A program made the position numbers and the translations under genes. Positions 9,075-18,900 of a DNA stretch of 64,000 bases are shown here, in pieces (positions within the stretch are counted from its first letter, which is position 1; each line of letters starts with the position of its first letter). The notes under the pieces are model-generated. The model made no database searches and had not been told where the DNA came from. It saw nothing but the letters and a program-made list of their open reading frames with translations. The stretch spans positions 1-64,000 of the forward strand of contig JAGXRK010000062.1 in NCBI GenBank assembly GCA_018335755.1, in the 5' to 3' direction. The stretch comes from Ignavibacterium sp. (GTDB taxonomy: Bacteria; Bacteroidota; Ignavibacteria; Ignavibacteriales; Ignavibacteriaceae).

Positions 9075-10760
9075 ATGCCTAACTCTATTTCACGCAGAAA
9101 ATTTATTAAATCAACTTCGTTATTAACCATTGCAGCAGGTACAATTGGCGGAACCTCTTCTCTAATTGCGCAGCTCGGAAATCCGTCATTCGATGTATTA
9201 ATTAAAAACGGATTTCTAATTGATGGCACCGGAAGCTCAGAATTCCCTGCTGATTTGGGAATTAGTAACGGAAAGATAACTGCAATAGAAAATTACGGCA
9301 TATTAAATGATGATTCTGCACTGAAGGTAATTGATGCGAAAGAATTAAAAGTTACTCCCGGATTTATTGACATTCATTCGCATACAGATTCAGGTTTATT
9401 TATTAATCCAAACGCAGAAAGTAAAATTCGTCAGGGCGTAACAACTGAAGTTGCCGGACAGGACGGCAGTTCTGTTGCTCCAAGAAAACTACTCACAACC
9501 GATGATGAATATGAAACAGAAAAAAAACAATGGCAGAATTTTGATGACTTCTTTTCACTTCTTGAAGAAAATAAAACTGCAGTTAATTTTGTTACGTTCG
9601 TCGGACAAGGAACTATACGCGGTTATGTTGTTGGGCAGGATGACCGTCCAGCTTCACGGGAAGAAATAGAACAGATGAAAAATCTTATTATTGAGTCTCT
9701 TGAACAAGGTGTTTTTGGGGTATCAACCGGATTGGAATACACCCCGGGAAGTTTCGCTTCAACTGAAGAAATTACTGAGTTATGCAGTGTAATGAAAGAG
9801 TACGGCGGAATTTATGCAACTCATATGCGGAACGAAGATGACCGTGTGCTCGAAGCTATAGAGGAAGCAATAACAATTGGTAAAGGTGCCGGTATTCCGG
9901 TCAACATTTCTCATCTAAAATTGCAGGGAAAAGCAAACTGGCATAAAATTGACAACGCTTTTGAACTAATTGAAAATGCTAACAGATCCGGATTGCCGGT
10001 TACAATGGATCGCTATCCATATACTGCTTTTAGTACAGGCTTATCCAACCTTTTTCCTCTTTGGTCGCGCGATGGAGGGACTGAACGATTCCTTCAAAGA
10101 CTTGCAGACAAGAATGAACTAACCAAATTAAAAGAGCATGTTCTCTCAAGAGTTGAATCCCTCAGTTCCTGGGATGCAGTTCTTATTGCAGGTGTCAGCA
10201 AAACGGAAAACAAACTTTACGAGGGAAAAACTATTCGGCAGATAATTTCGCAAACCGGTGAAGATGCATTCGAATTTACACGCCGATTATTAATTGAAGA
10301 AAACGGAAGAGTTTCAATGTGCGGATTTGGAATGAGTGAAGAAAATACGAAACAAATTTTAGCACATCCATTATGCATGGCAGCTTCCGACGGCGGTGCA
10401 CGAGCAACTTATGGAAAACTTTCAGAAGGAAGTCCGCACCCGAGAACTTACGGCACTTTTCCAAGATTTCTAGGAAGATATGTCCGTGAGGATAAAATAA
10501 TATCTCTTCCGGAAGCAATTAGAAAAATTACTTCATTTCCCGCTGATACTTTAGGAATTACCGACAGAGGAATATTAAAAAAAGGAATGTATGCCGATGT
10601 TGTATGTTTCAACTACGATACTGTTCTTGATAAAGCCGATTACGTTAATCCGCATCAGTATCCCCAAGGTATTAATTACGTTTTAGTTAACGGTAAAATT
10701 GTTATTAGCAACAGCGAACATACAAATACGCTGCCTGGCAAAGTTCTGAGAAAAAGTTAA
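9075..10760 (+). CDS. N-acyl-D-amino-acid deacylase (D-aminoacylase), Tat-exported
   Basis: A 561-residue member of the amidohydrolase superfamily, D-aminoacylase/dihydroorotase-like branch. The N-terminus SRRKFIKSTSLLTIAAG is a twin-arginine signal, implying folded export to the periplasm. The mature part starts with the beta-sandwich segment VLIKNGFLIDGTGS, followed by the metal-binding HxH (His101, His103 in FIDIHSHTDSG), QGVTTEVAGQDGSS, ATHMRNEDD, NISHLKLQGK and AASDGGA, which supply the remaining metal and catalytic residues of the family. It hydrolyses N-acyl-D-amino acids or related N-acylated dipeptides, possibly from peptidoglycan. A GGAG-like RBS (GCGGAGCAGAA) precedes the ATG. Confidence 0.9.
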   Translation: MPNSISRRKFIKSTSLLTIAAGTIGGTSSLIAQLGNPSFDVLIKNGFLIDGTGSSEFPADLGISNGKITAIENYGILNDDSALKVIDAKELKVTPGFIDIHSHTDSGLFINPNAESKIRQGVTTEVAGQDGSSVAPRKLLTTDDEYETEKKQWQNFDDFFSLLEENKTAVNFVTFVGQGTIRGYVVGQDDRPASREEIEQMKNLIIESLEQGVFGVSTGLEYTPGSFASTEEITELCSVMKEYGGIYATHMRNEDDRVLEAIEEAITIGKGAGIPVNISHLKLQGKANWHKIDNAFELIENANRSGLPVTMDRYPYTAFSTGLSNLFPLWSRDGGTERFLQRLADKNELTKLKEHVLSRVESLSSWDAVLIAGVSKTENKLYEGKTIRQIISQTGEDAFEFTRRLLIEENGRVSMCGFGMSEENTKQILAHPLCMAASDGGARATYGKLSEGSPHPRTYGTFPRFLGRYVREDKIISLPEAIRKITSFPADTLGITDRGILKKGMYADVVCFNYDTVLDKADYVNPHQYPQGINYVLVNGKIVISNSEHTNTLPGKVLRKS

Positions 10761-10880
10761 TATTTTTTTCTCCGGCCTGATTTTTGATTATTTGCTATTC
10801 CTCTTAGTTAGGCAGATAATAAGTTATTAGTAACTAAACAACTTTTTAGATAATTTCGCCCAATATTTTATAAGTAAAGA

Positions 10881-13800
10881 ATGATTATACTGGATTTAAT
10901 ATACAATCTGGCTGTTCTTGTTGCACTAAGTGTTTTTTCAGGATTTATTGATCAGCGCTTTAACAGAAGTGAGCTAAACGGTAAAATATTTCAGGGACTA
11001 CTTTTCGGCATAACAGCAGTAATCGGAATGCTCTATCCGTTTGTGCTTACAGAGGGAATTATATTTGACGGCAGATCCATTATAATAAGTTTATGTACAT
11101 TTTTCTTCGGACCAATTTCAGGGGTTATTGCTACCCTTATTACTATTGTATTCAGAATATATCTTGGCGGGGCTGGCGTTCTGATGGGAACTTTAGTTGC
11201 TCTTTCATCCTTTGTCATCGGTTTAATTTTTTACTTTGGTAGATATAAAAAATCGGCAAAACCATTTTCCAGCGGTCAACTTTACTTCCTTGGTTTAATT
11301 GTACACGCAGTAATGCTAATCCTTGTACTCTCACTTCCGTCAAAAATGATTGTCGAGACATATAAGACATTAACTTTTTCAATAATAGGTATATACCCAT
11401 TCGTAACTGTACTTATTGGTAAGATACTTATTGACCAGGAAAATAATCAGAACTTTTTAAGGCAAATAAAAGAAAGTGAAGAGAAGTATCGCTTACTTGT
11501 TGAAAACCAAACTGATTTAATAGTCAAAACTGATCCTGAAGGAAGAATTATATTTGCAAACACAGCTTACTGCCAATTATTTGGTTTCAACGAGGATGAG
11601 TTGATTGGAAGGGCATATACTCCATTGGTACATGAATTGGATATTCCAATCGTTCAGGAAGCTGTGAAAACTCTGTTTGTAGCTCCATACAGCTGTTCCT
11701 ATGAAGAAAGAGCCAAAACAAAGATTGGCTGGAGATGGATTGAGTGGGAGGCCAAATCCGTTTTAAACAAGAAAGGTACAATAGTAGAGTTAATTGGAGC
11801 TGGGCGTGATATTACTTCACGAAAAGAAGCTGAGATTGCCTTAAATAAACGCTTGGAATTTGAAAGAGAAATAGCCGCAATTTCTACTCGCTTCATTAAT
11901 GTTGAACCTACACTTATTGATTATGAAATAAACAATGCTCTTCATCGAATTGGGGAAATTGCTTCGGTTGACAGAACCTACCTTTTCACTTTAAGCGAAG
12001 ACGGACTTTACTACAATAATACACACGAATGGAGTGCGCCCGGAATAGAATCACAGATTAACAATCTCCAAAATGTTCCAATAAATATGACACCCTGGTG
12101 GACTGAAATGATTTCCAAACGCCAGAATATTCATATACCCAAAGTTGCTGATCTATCGGATATTGCTAATGCTGAAAAAGACTTACTTGAGAAGCAAAAC
12201 ATTAAATCTGTAATAGCCATTCCTGTTTTTATGGGAGATAAATTAACGGGGTTTATTGGCTTTGACTCTGTAAGGGAAGAAAAGTTCTGGGCTGAAGAAG
12301 ATGTTCTTCTATTGAAAATGCTTGGTGAAATATTCTCAAATGCCTTAAACCGCAGGAGATCAAAAGAGGCATTAAAAAAACTTATTGAAAAGCAATCGGC
12401 TATGCTGCTTGCCATACCGGATATGATCTTTACTGTAACACATGACGGAATTGTAATTGACCATAACACACCTGAACCCGGTAAACTTCTTGCATCTCCT
12501 GAGGATTTTCTAAACAGGCACATTTCTTCTTTCCTTTCCAAAGAACTTTCCAGTGAATTTCTTTTAGTGTTCAAAAAAACTATATCTGAACAAAAAGTTC
12601 AGCAGCTTGAATACTCGCTTCTATCTAACGACCAAACCAAATTTTTTGAAGCACGTATTGCGCCTGCCGGTATAGATAGACTGGTTGTTATTATAAGGGA
12701 TATAACCGAACAGAACCGCGCTAAAAAGGAGCTAACAAAACTTAACAGAGCTATTGAGCAAAGTTCTATAAGCGTTATTATAACGGATAGCAATGGAAAT
12801 ATTGAATATGTTAATCCTTTCTTTACAAAATTAACCGGATATACTCCGGAAGAAATTATGGGTAAAAATCCACGCATTTTAAAATCCGGACATCATTCAG
12901 CAGATTTTTATATGAAACTTTGGAGTGATATTAAATCAGGTAAAGACTGGCAGGGAGAAATTTTAAATAAGCGTAAGAACGGTGAAACATATTGGGAGTA
13001 CACTGTTATTTCTCCAATTCTGGATAAAGATGGCAACATAACTAATTACGTTGCTATTCAGGAGGATATCACTCAGTTGAAGCTTATTATGGAGGATTTG
13101 ATTACTGCTAAAAATAAAGCTGAGGAAATGAATAGAATTAAAAGTCTTTTCTTTGCGAATATGAGTCATGAACTTAGAACCCCTATGATAGGAATACTCG
13201 GCAACGCAGAGCTACTGGAAATGGAGATTACAGATGCGACTCATAGAGAAATGGTGCGTACAATTTACCGCAGTGCTATGAGACTCCACGAAACTTTAAA
13301 TTCAATTCTTGATATTTCAAAAATTGAAGTAGAGGGAATTCAAAAAACAGAACGACTGATTGATATTAATAATTTAGTTGAGGAGAGTATTAATCTTTTT
13401 AGAGCGGCTGCTGTTGAAAAAGGGCTTATTGTAAAATATGAAAAATCAGCAGAGCTAAAAAAAATCTACACTGACGATAATATTTTAACAAAAATATTAA
13501 ACAACCTTTTAAGCAACGCAATCAAATATACAGATACCGGCAGTATATTGGTAAGACTATACTGCAATGAGCAAAATTCAGTTGTTGAAGTTGAAGATAC
13601 AGGAATAGGTATTGCAGAAGATAACCTTGATATTATTTTTGAACCATTCCGGCAGACCAGTGAAGGTTACAGCAGAAAGTATGAAGGCACCGGGCTTGGA
13701 CTTACGATAACAAAACGATTTGTTGAAATACTGGGAGGCACATTAAAATTAAAAAGTGTTCTGGGTAAGGGTTCAACTTTCACTGTGGAAATACCGACTC

Positions 13801-14249
13801 ACAGCTCTGGCGCCAATACTTCAAATTTATTTCCAGATTCAGCCGAAAAGCCGGTGCCTGTAACGGAAGTGAAGAATGACATTAAACTGCTTCTTGTTGA
13901 AGATGAAATTGTAAATGCTGAAGTTATACTTAGATTATTAAAAGAATATTATAATATAGACTGGGCACAAAATGCTAAAGATGGAATATTAAAAGCCCTG
14001 GAAAACAATTATGACGTTGTTCTTATGGATATTGGCCTGAGGGGAGAAATGGATGGTCTCGATGCTGCTCGCGAAATAAGAAAACTATCCGATTATAATA
14101 GTGTGCCAATTATTGCTGTAACTGCTTATGCTATGGAAGGTGATAAAGAGAGGTTTCTTGAGAACGGCTGCACTCACTACATAGCAAAGCCATTTCAGAA
14201 AAACGAACTGATTAGAATTATTGAAACCGCGCTGGCTTTCAATAAATAA
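10881..14249 (+). CDS. Membrane hybrid histidine kinase (5TM-LYT, PAS-GAF-PAS-PAS, HisKA, HATPase, REC)
   Basis: A 1122-residue sensor kinase. The first ~190 residues are a multi-helix membrane region of the 5TM-LYT type (GISAVIGMLYP-like GITAVIGMLYPF, LCTFFFGPISGVIAT, RIYLGGAGVLMG), as in LytS. Cytoplasmic modules follow: PAS (~193-310), GAF (~330-490), PAS (~500-610), PAS (~620-735). The HisKA phosphorylation site is His763 in FANMSHELRTPM. The ATPase domain shows NLLSNAIKYTD, VEDTGIGIAEDN and YEGTGLGLTITKRF. The C-terminal receiver has phosphoacceptor Asp1050 in DVVLMDIGLRGEMDG and the conserved Lys in YIAKPF. No output domain is present, so phosphotransfer to another protein is expected. 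No partner gene is adjacent. Confidence 0.92.
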   Translation: MIILDLIYNLAVLVALSVFSGFIDQRFNRSELNGKIFQGLLFGITAVIGMLYPFVLTEGIIFDGRSIIISLCTFFFGPISGVIATLITIVFRIYLGGAGVLMGTLVALSSFVIGLIFYFGRYKKSAKPFSSGQLYFLGLIVHAVMLILVLSLPSKMIVETYKTLTFSIIGIYPFVTVLIGKILIDQENNQNFLRQIKESEEKYRLLVENQTDLIVKTDPEGRIIFANTAYCQLFGFNEDELIGRAYTPLVHELDIPIVQEAVKTLFVAPYSCSYEERAKTKIGWRWIEWEAKSVLNKKGTIVELIGAGRDITSRKEAEIALNKRLEFEREIAAISTRFINVEPTLIDYEINNALHRIGEIASVDRTYLFTLSEDGLYYNNTHEWSAPGIESQINNLQNVPINMTPWWTEMISKRQNIHIPKVADLSDIANAEKDLLEKQNIKSVIAIPVFMGDKLTGFIGFDSVREEKFWAEEDVLLLKMLGEIFSNALNRRRSKEALKKLIEKQSAMLLAIPDMIFTVTHDGIVIDHNTPEPGKLLASPEDFLNRHISSFLSKELSSEFLLVFKKTISEQKVQQLEYSLLSNDQTKFFEARIAPAGIDRLVVIIRDITEQNRAKKELTKLNRAIEQSSISVIITDSNGNIEYVNPFFTKLTGYTPEEIMGKNPRILKSGHHSADFYMKLWSDIKSGKDWQGEILNKRKNGETYWEYTVISPILDKDGNITNYVAIQEDITQLKLIMEDLITAKNKAEEMNRIKSLFFANMSHELRTPMIGILGNAELLEMEITDATHREMVRTIYRSAMRLHETLNSILDISKIEVEGIQKTERLIDINNLVEESINLFRAAAVEKGLIVKYEKSAELKKIYTDDNILTKILNNLLSNAIKYTDTGSILVRLYCNEQNSVVEVEDTGIGIAEDNLDIIFEPFRQTSEGYSRKYEGTGLGLTITKRFVEILGGTLKLKSVLGKGSTFTVEIPTHSSGANTSNLFPDSAEKPVPVTEVKNDIKLLLVEDEIVNAEVILRLLKEYYNIDWAQNAKDGILKALENNYDVVLMDIGLRGEMDGLDAAREIRKLSDYNSVPIIAVTAYAMEGDKERFLENGCTHYIAKPFQKNELIRIIETALAFNK

Positions 14250-14335
14250 AAACAGCGACTCTCTTAATCACCTTCATAAAATTTTTAGCCCCGGATTAAT
14301 ATCTTAAACATTAACTAATCCATAAACTTAATTCA

Positions 14336-15766
14336 TCAGCGGAGCAGTATCATCTTTTTTGTTTCAACAAATGAGCCTGCTTTCAGTTGATAAAAATATA
14401 CGCCGCTGGAAAGAAAAGATGCACTATATGCAACTTCATAACTTCCGGCAGGCTTATACTCATCCACAAGCGTTGCTACTTCGTTTCCTAGAACATCATA
14501 AACTTTAAGCAGAACTCTAAGATTTCTCCCTTCAGTCGAAATGACAGACGGAATATTATAGCTAATTATAGTAGTTGGGTTAAATGGATTTGGGAAGTTT
14601 TGATAAAGGAAAAAGTCTTCCGGCTTTTCAACACTATTTTCAATAGAAGTTGTTCCACCACTAAATTTAGCCAGCCAAAGATCATCATTTGTTACGCCTG
14701 AAAAATTATAACCTGCCACTATATATCCACCATCGTTAGTTTGCTTTACCGAGTTAGCCAATCCATCAAAAATTTTTGACCAAAGCAAGTCTCCGGCGGC
14801 ATTTGTACGAATAAGTCGAATTCCCTCGACAATCACAAACCCACCGTCAGAGGTTTTGTCAAACGAGTTGCCGCCCGAACCTGGATACCGTTGTGTCCAG
14901 AGGGTATCTCCGTTGGCATCGGTTCGAAGAAGCCAGGTGTTTAAATCGCTAAATCCCACTACAGCAACACCGCCGTCGGACATTAGTTCAATATCGCGAC
15001 CATCATCAACGCTGTTTGGAGAAGATGAGCCGTTATATGTTTTTGTCCAGAGCGTATTTCCGTTCTCGTCAGTTCTGATAAGGTAAAGATCAAATTCACC
15101 GCCGATTACCCTTGTTTTACCGGCAATTATAAATCCGTTATCGTCAGTTTGAAGAACTGCCGAGCCAAGATCAGTTCCGGTTCCTCCGAAAGTTCTTGTC
15201 CAGAGTGTATCTCCTGCGGCATCCGTTCTTACAAGCCAAACATCTCTGCTAAAAGTAGTTTGTGTGTTTCTAAATCCTGTAAAAGCAAAACCGCCATCGG
15301 AAGTTTCAATAACTGAGGAAGCAAGTTCCTCACCAAAATTTTCACCGTAAGTTTTTGTCCAAAGAGTATCACCATTGCTGTCCGTTCGTATAAGCCAGGC
15401 ATCATAAATTAAAATATTGTTAGAACGAGCCCCGGCTAAAATAAATCCGCCGTCAGATGTTTTATAAATTGAATTTCCTTCATCTATTCCTGAACCACCA
15501 TAGGTTTTTGTCCAAAGAGTATCACCAGTAGAATTAGTTCGAACAAGCCAAATGTCTCCTTCTGTAATATTACCCCCGGAATATAAAGCGTCGGCTGCGC
15601 CAATAATAGCAAACCCGTTATCATCTGTTATTACTATGGAATTTCCCCTCTCATAATCTGTATCACCGTATAATTTTGTCCAGATTGTGTCGGGTGTTTG
15701 CGCGAATACAGAAAATGAAATTACGCTAATAAATATCCCTAAAAACGTAAGTTTTGATAATAACAT
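14336..15766 (-). CDS. T9SS-secreted repeat protein (propeller-like) with type A sorting domain
   Basis: A 476-residue exported protein. A signal peptide (MLLSKLTFLGIFISVISFSVFA) precedes about seven copies of a ~50-residue repeat of the form WLVRTDxxGDTLWTKTYGG ... TSDGGFIxAG, most likely a beta-propeller of the delta-60/PQQ-like type. The C-terminal ~90 residues are a T9SS type A sorting domain (FLYQNFPNPFNPTTIISYN, LKVYDVLGNEVATLVDEYK, SSGVYFYQLKAG, ETKKMILLR). A REP-like repeat is embedded in this domain and encodes VISTEGRNL. An ideal SD (AGGAGG, 7 nt spacing) marks the start. Function is unknown; surface display or secretion is expected. Confidence 0.88.
   Translation of the reverse strand: MLLSKLTFLGIFISVISFSVFAQTPDTIWTKLYGDTDYERGNSIVITDDNGFAIIGAADALYSGGNITEGDIWLVRTNSTGDTLWTKTYGGSGIDEGNSIYKTSDGGFILAGARSNNILIYDAWLIRTDSNGDTLWTKTYGENFGEELASSVIETSDGGFAFTGFRNTQTTFSRDVWLVRTDAAGDTLWTRTFGGTGTDLGSAVLQTDDNGFIIAGKTRVIGGEFDLYLIRTDENGNTLWTKTYNGSSSPNSVDDGRDIELMSDGGVAVVGFSDLNTWLLRTDANGDTLWTQRYPGSGGNSFDKTSDGGFVIVEGIRLIRTNAAGDLLWSKIFDGLANSVKQTNDGGYIVAGYNFSGVTNDDLWLAKFSGGTTSIENSVEKPEDFFLYQNFPNPFNPTTIISYNIPSVISTEGRNLRVLLKVYDVLGNEVATLVDEYKPAGSYEVAYSASFLSSGVYFYQLKAGSFVETKKMILLR
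14518..14547 (-). repeat. REP-like element inside a sorting-domain coding sequence (copy 1)
   Basis: The stretch reads, on the minus strand, CTGTCATTTCGACTGAAGGG then AGAAATCTTA. It encodes ISTEGRNL between the two halves of the T9SS sorting domain, where related proteins in this window have only a short turn. A nearly identical copy lies at 20433-20462. It resembles dispersed intergenic repeats common in this phylum and keeps the reading frame. Confidence 0.75.
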
Positions 15767-15917
15767 ATTAAATCCTCCTGTTTATGTTTTATTATAATTA
15801 TGGCATCAAATTATTCGAAACAGGGAACAAAATATCCCAATATCGTTTCAATTTTTAGAAGATATGTTCCATTTGAGTTGAAGTGAAGAAAATTAAGGAA
15901 AGTATTGTCAGGTGCAA

Positions 15918-18900
15918 TTATTTAGTGTGCTCTTTTTTATATTCTAATGGAGTTTTACCGTACAGATTTTGAAACACTTTTGTAAAGTAGTTCTGACTGT
16001 TAAATCCTACCATATAGCATATTTCAGCAATATTGCCGGCATCCTGCTTTAGTAGTTCAGAAGCTCGATGAAGTCTGAAATTTCTGATGAATTCTGAAGT
16101 TGATTGGTTTGTAACAGCTTTTATTTTTCTATGTAATTGAGATCTGCTCATTCCTAATTCTTTACATAAATTTTCAACTGAAAAACCTTCATTTGAAATG
16201 TTTTGCTCAATAACATTTGTTAGCTTATCAATAAAAGTTTTTTGGGTGGATGGAATAACTACATCGCTGGGTTTAATCAGCATCTGGGATTGAAACTTTT
16301 CTCTCATCTGCTGACGAATCTTAATAAGATTTCTCACTCGTATTTTTAATTCTTGTTCATTGAAAGGTTTAATCAGGTAATCATCAGCACCTGATTCAAG
16401 TCCTTCCAGTTTATCTTTAGTTGCTGCTTTTGCGGTTAAGAGAATTATCGGGATGTGATTGGTTTTTTCATTTGACTTCAGTTTTCGTGAGAGCTCGTTT
16501 CCATCCATCATTGGCATCATTATATCGCTAATGATCAGGTCAGGTATTTTTTCTTCGGCAATTTCTTGTCCTTTTATACCATTGTCAGCTTCCAGCACGA
16601 AATATTCATCGCGAAGATTCTCTTTGATCATTTCTCTCAAGTCATAATTATCTTCAACAATTAATATTTTTGTTTTATCAATATCAGTTGCTTCGATGTC
16701 CTGAACTTCCGTCTCTTGTAGCAGCTTACTTTCCGGACTCAGTACATCCGAATCAAAATCGTCAATGTCTTCTATTTCCGGGCTGAGATCTTCATCTCTT
16801 AAATGTGATTTACCTTTTGGAAGATAAATTGTAAAGATGGTTTTATTATTTTCGCTCTTTGCTTCGATATTACCTTTGTGCATTTCAATATATTCTTTGG
16901 CAAGTGACAGACCGATTCCCGTTCCTTCAAAATTTCTTGTGCCACTGTCATCCACCTGGTAAAACCGATCAAATATCTTATCAAGTTTTTCTATTGGAAT
17001 TTCAATACCGGTATTAACAAATTTTATTGTGACAAGTTTTTCTTCGCTGGAAACACTTACATTAATCTTTTCTCCATCCGGTGTAAACTTTATTGCATTT
17101 GAAAGCAGGTTATAAAAAACAGTTTCCATTTTTTTCTTATCTAAATAAACTAATATCTCCCGGTTAGTTTGTGCAGCCTCGATGTCAGTATCAATGAATA
17201 ATAAATTTAGATTTTTTTGATAAGCCAGTGAAGAGAAAGATGCGGTAATTCTTTTTAAATATTTTACAATATCTGTTTTTGAAGCAGCAATTTTTACTGT
17301 CCCGGATTCAATCCTAGAAAGTTCCAGCAACTGGTTTATTAATTGAAGAAGTCTGGATGCATTTCGCTTCATTACCGCATATTCTTTTACATCAGATGCC
17401 TCGTCTATTTCTTTTGTTAGCTTATCCAATGAGCCAAGAATTATTGTTAACGGAGTTCTGAATTCATGCGAAATATTTGCGAAAAACTTTGATTTGAGCT
17501 CGTCAATTTCCTGATGTTTCTTTGATTCAAACTCTATAAGCTTAAGTTCATTTTTTAATTTAACACGGTTAAGTTCGTATCTCCTGACAGCAAAAAATCC
17601 AATAAGAAAAACAATCAGATAAAAAGAATAAGCCCACCAGGTTTTCCAGAATGGAGGTTTGATTATAATGGGAACGGATATTCCGGATTCATTCCATACT
17701 CCATCATTGTTTGAAGCCTTTACTTTGAAAATGTAGCTGCCGGGATCAAGATTTGTATATGTTACTTCTCTTTTATTGCCTGAGTAAATCCAATCCTTAT
17801 CAAATCCATCAAGCATGTAAGCGTATTGATTTTTTGCGGGACTGGTAAAATCCAACGCAGCAAATTCAAAGGAAATAATATTCTCATCATGTGTTAGGAT
17901 AACTTCCTCTCTGGCAGTGATATCTTTTTTTGAGAGAGAGAGAAAATTATGCAATACCGGTTTGTTAAATATTTTAAATTCTGTTAAAGCAATTTCCGGG
18001 GGAAGCCCCGATCCATAATCGGAGTCAACAGAATAAATATTTAATCCATTAATTCCTCCGAAATAAATATTACCCAAAGTAGTATCGTGGTAAACCGAAT
18101 TCTGATTAAAATCTTTTCCCTGAAGACCATCACTTTCATCAAAGTTCCTGAATGTTTTTTGATCATAATTAAAGATAGAAATACCGTTTGAAGTTGATAT
18201 CAAAAGGTTTTCTTTGTTGTCTTCGCTAATTGATTTTATTGTGTTATCAGGCAGTCCATCTTTTTCAAGGAAGTGTTCAAAAGAATTTTTCTGTTTATCA
18301 TAGAGATTTAATCCGCCGCCAAAAGTACCTATCCATAATCTGTTCATTTTATCATTGAACAAACAAACAATTCTGTTACTGCTGATGGTTTTTGCGTCCT
18401 CCTGTTTATGCTTGAAATGAACAAAAGTTTCGGTCTGCCGGTCAAACTTGCTCAATCCACCTGTTGTTGTTCCGATCCACAAATAGCCTTCACTATCTTC
18501 GCAAATAGAAGTTACTTCCGGAGAGTTTAAATATTTCGGGTTATCGGGTAATTTAATATCATCGCGGAATCGTTTAAATGATTTTGATTGTCTATCAAAC
18601 CTGTTAAGTCCTGCAAGACCTGTTCCAATCCAGATAGTATTTTCAGAATCTTTATAAACCATATGAATAAAATCGTTACCAAGTGAGCCCGGGTCTTCTC
18701 TTTTGTATCTGAATATATCAAATGTTTTCATTACGGGATTATAAATATTTAATCCGCCGCCGAAAGTGCCGATGAAAATTAATCCATTATCATCCTGAAC
18801 AATTGAGGTAATATTGTTACTGCTTAATCCTCTTTCGTTACTGGAGACAGCTTTGAATTCATAAAGCAGATTAGTTTCATTTAATAATAAATCCTTTTTA

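Noticed and set aside
12131-12574. A 147-codon open frame opposite the hybrid kinase
   Set aside because: It lies wholly inside the GAF/PAS region of a well-supported gene and has shadow-type composition.
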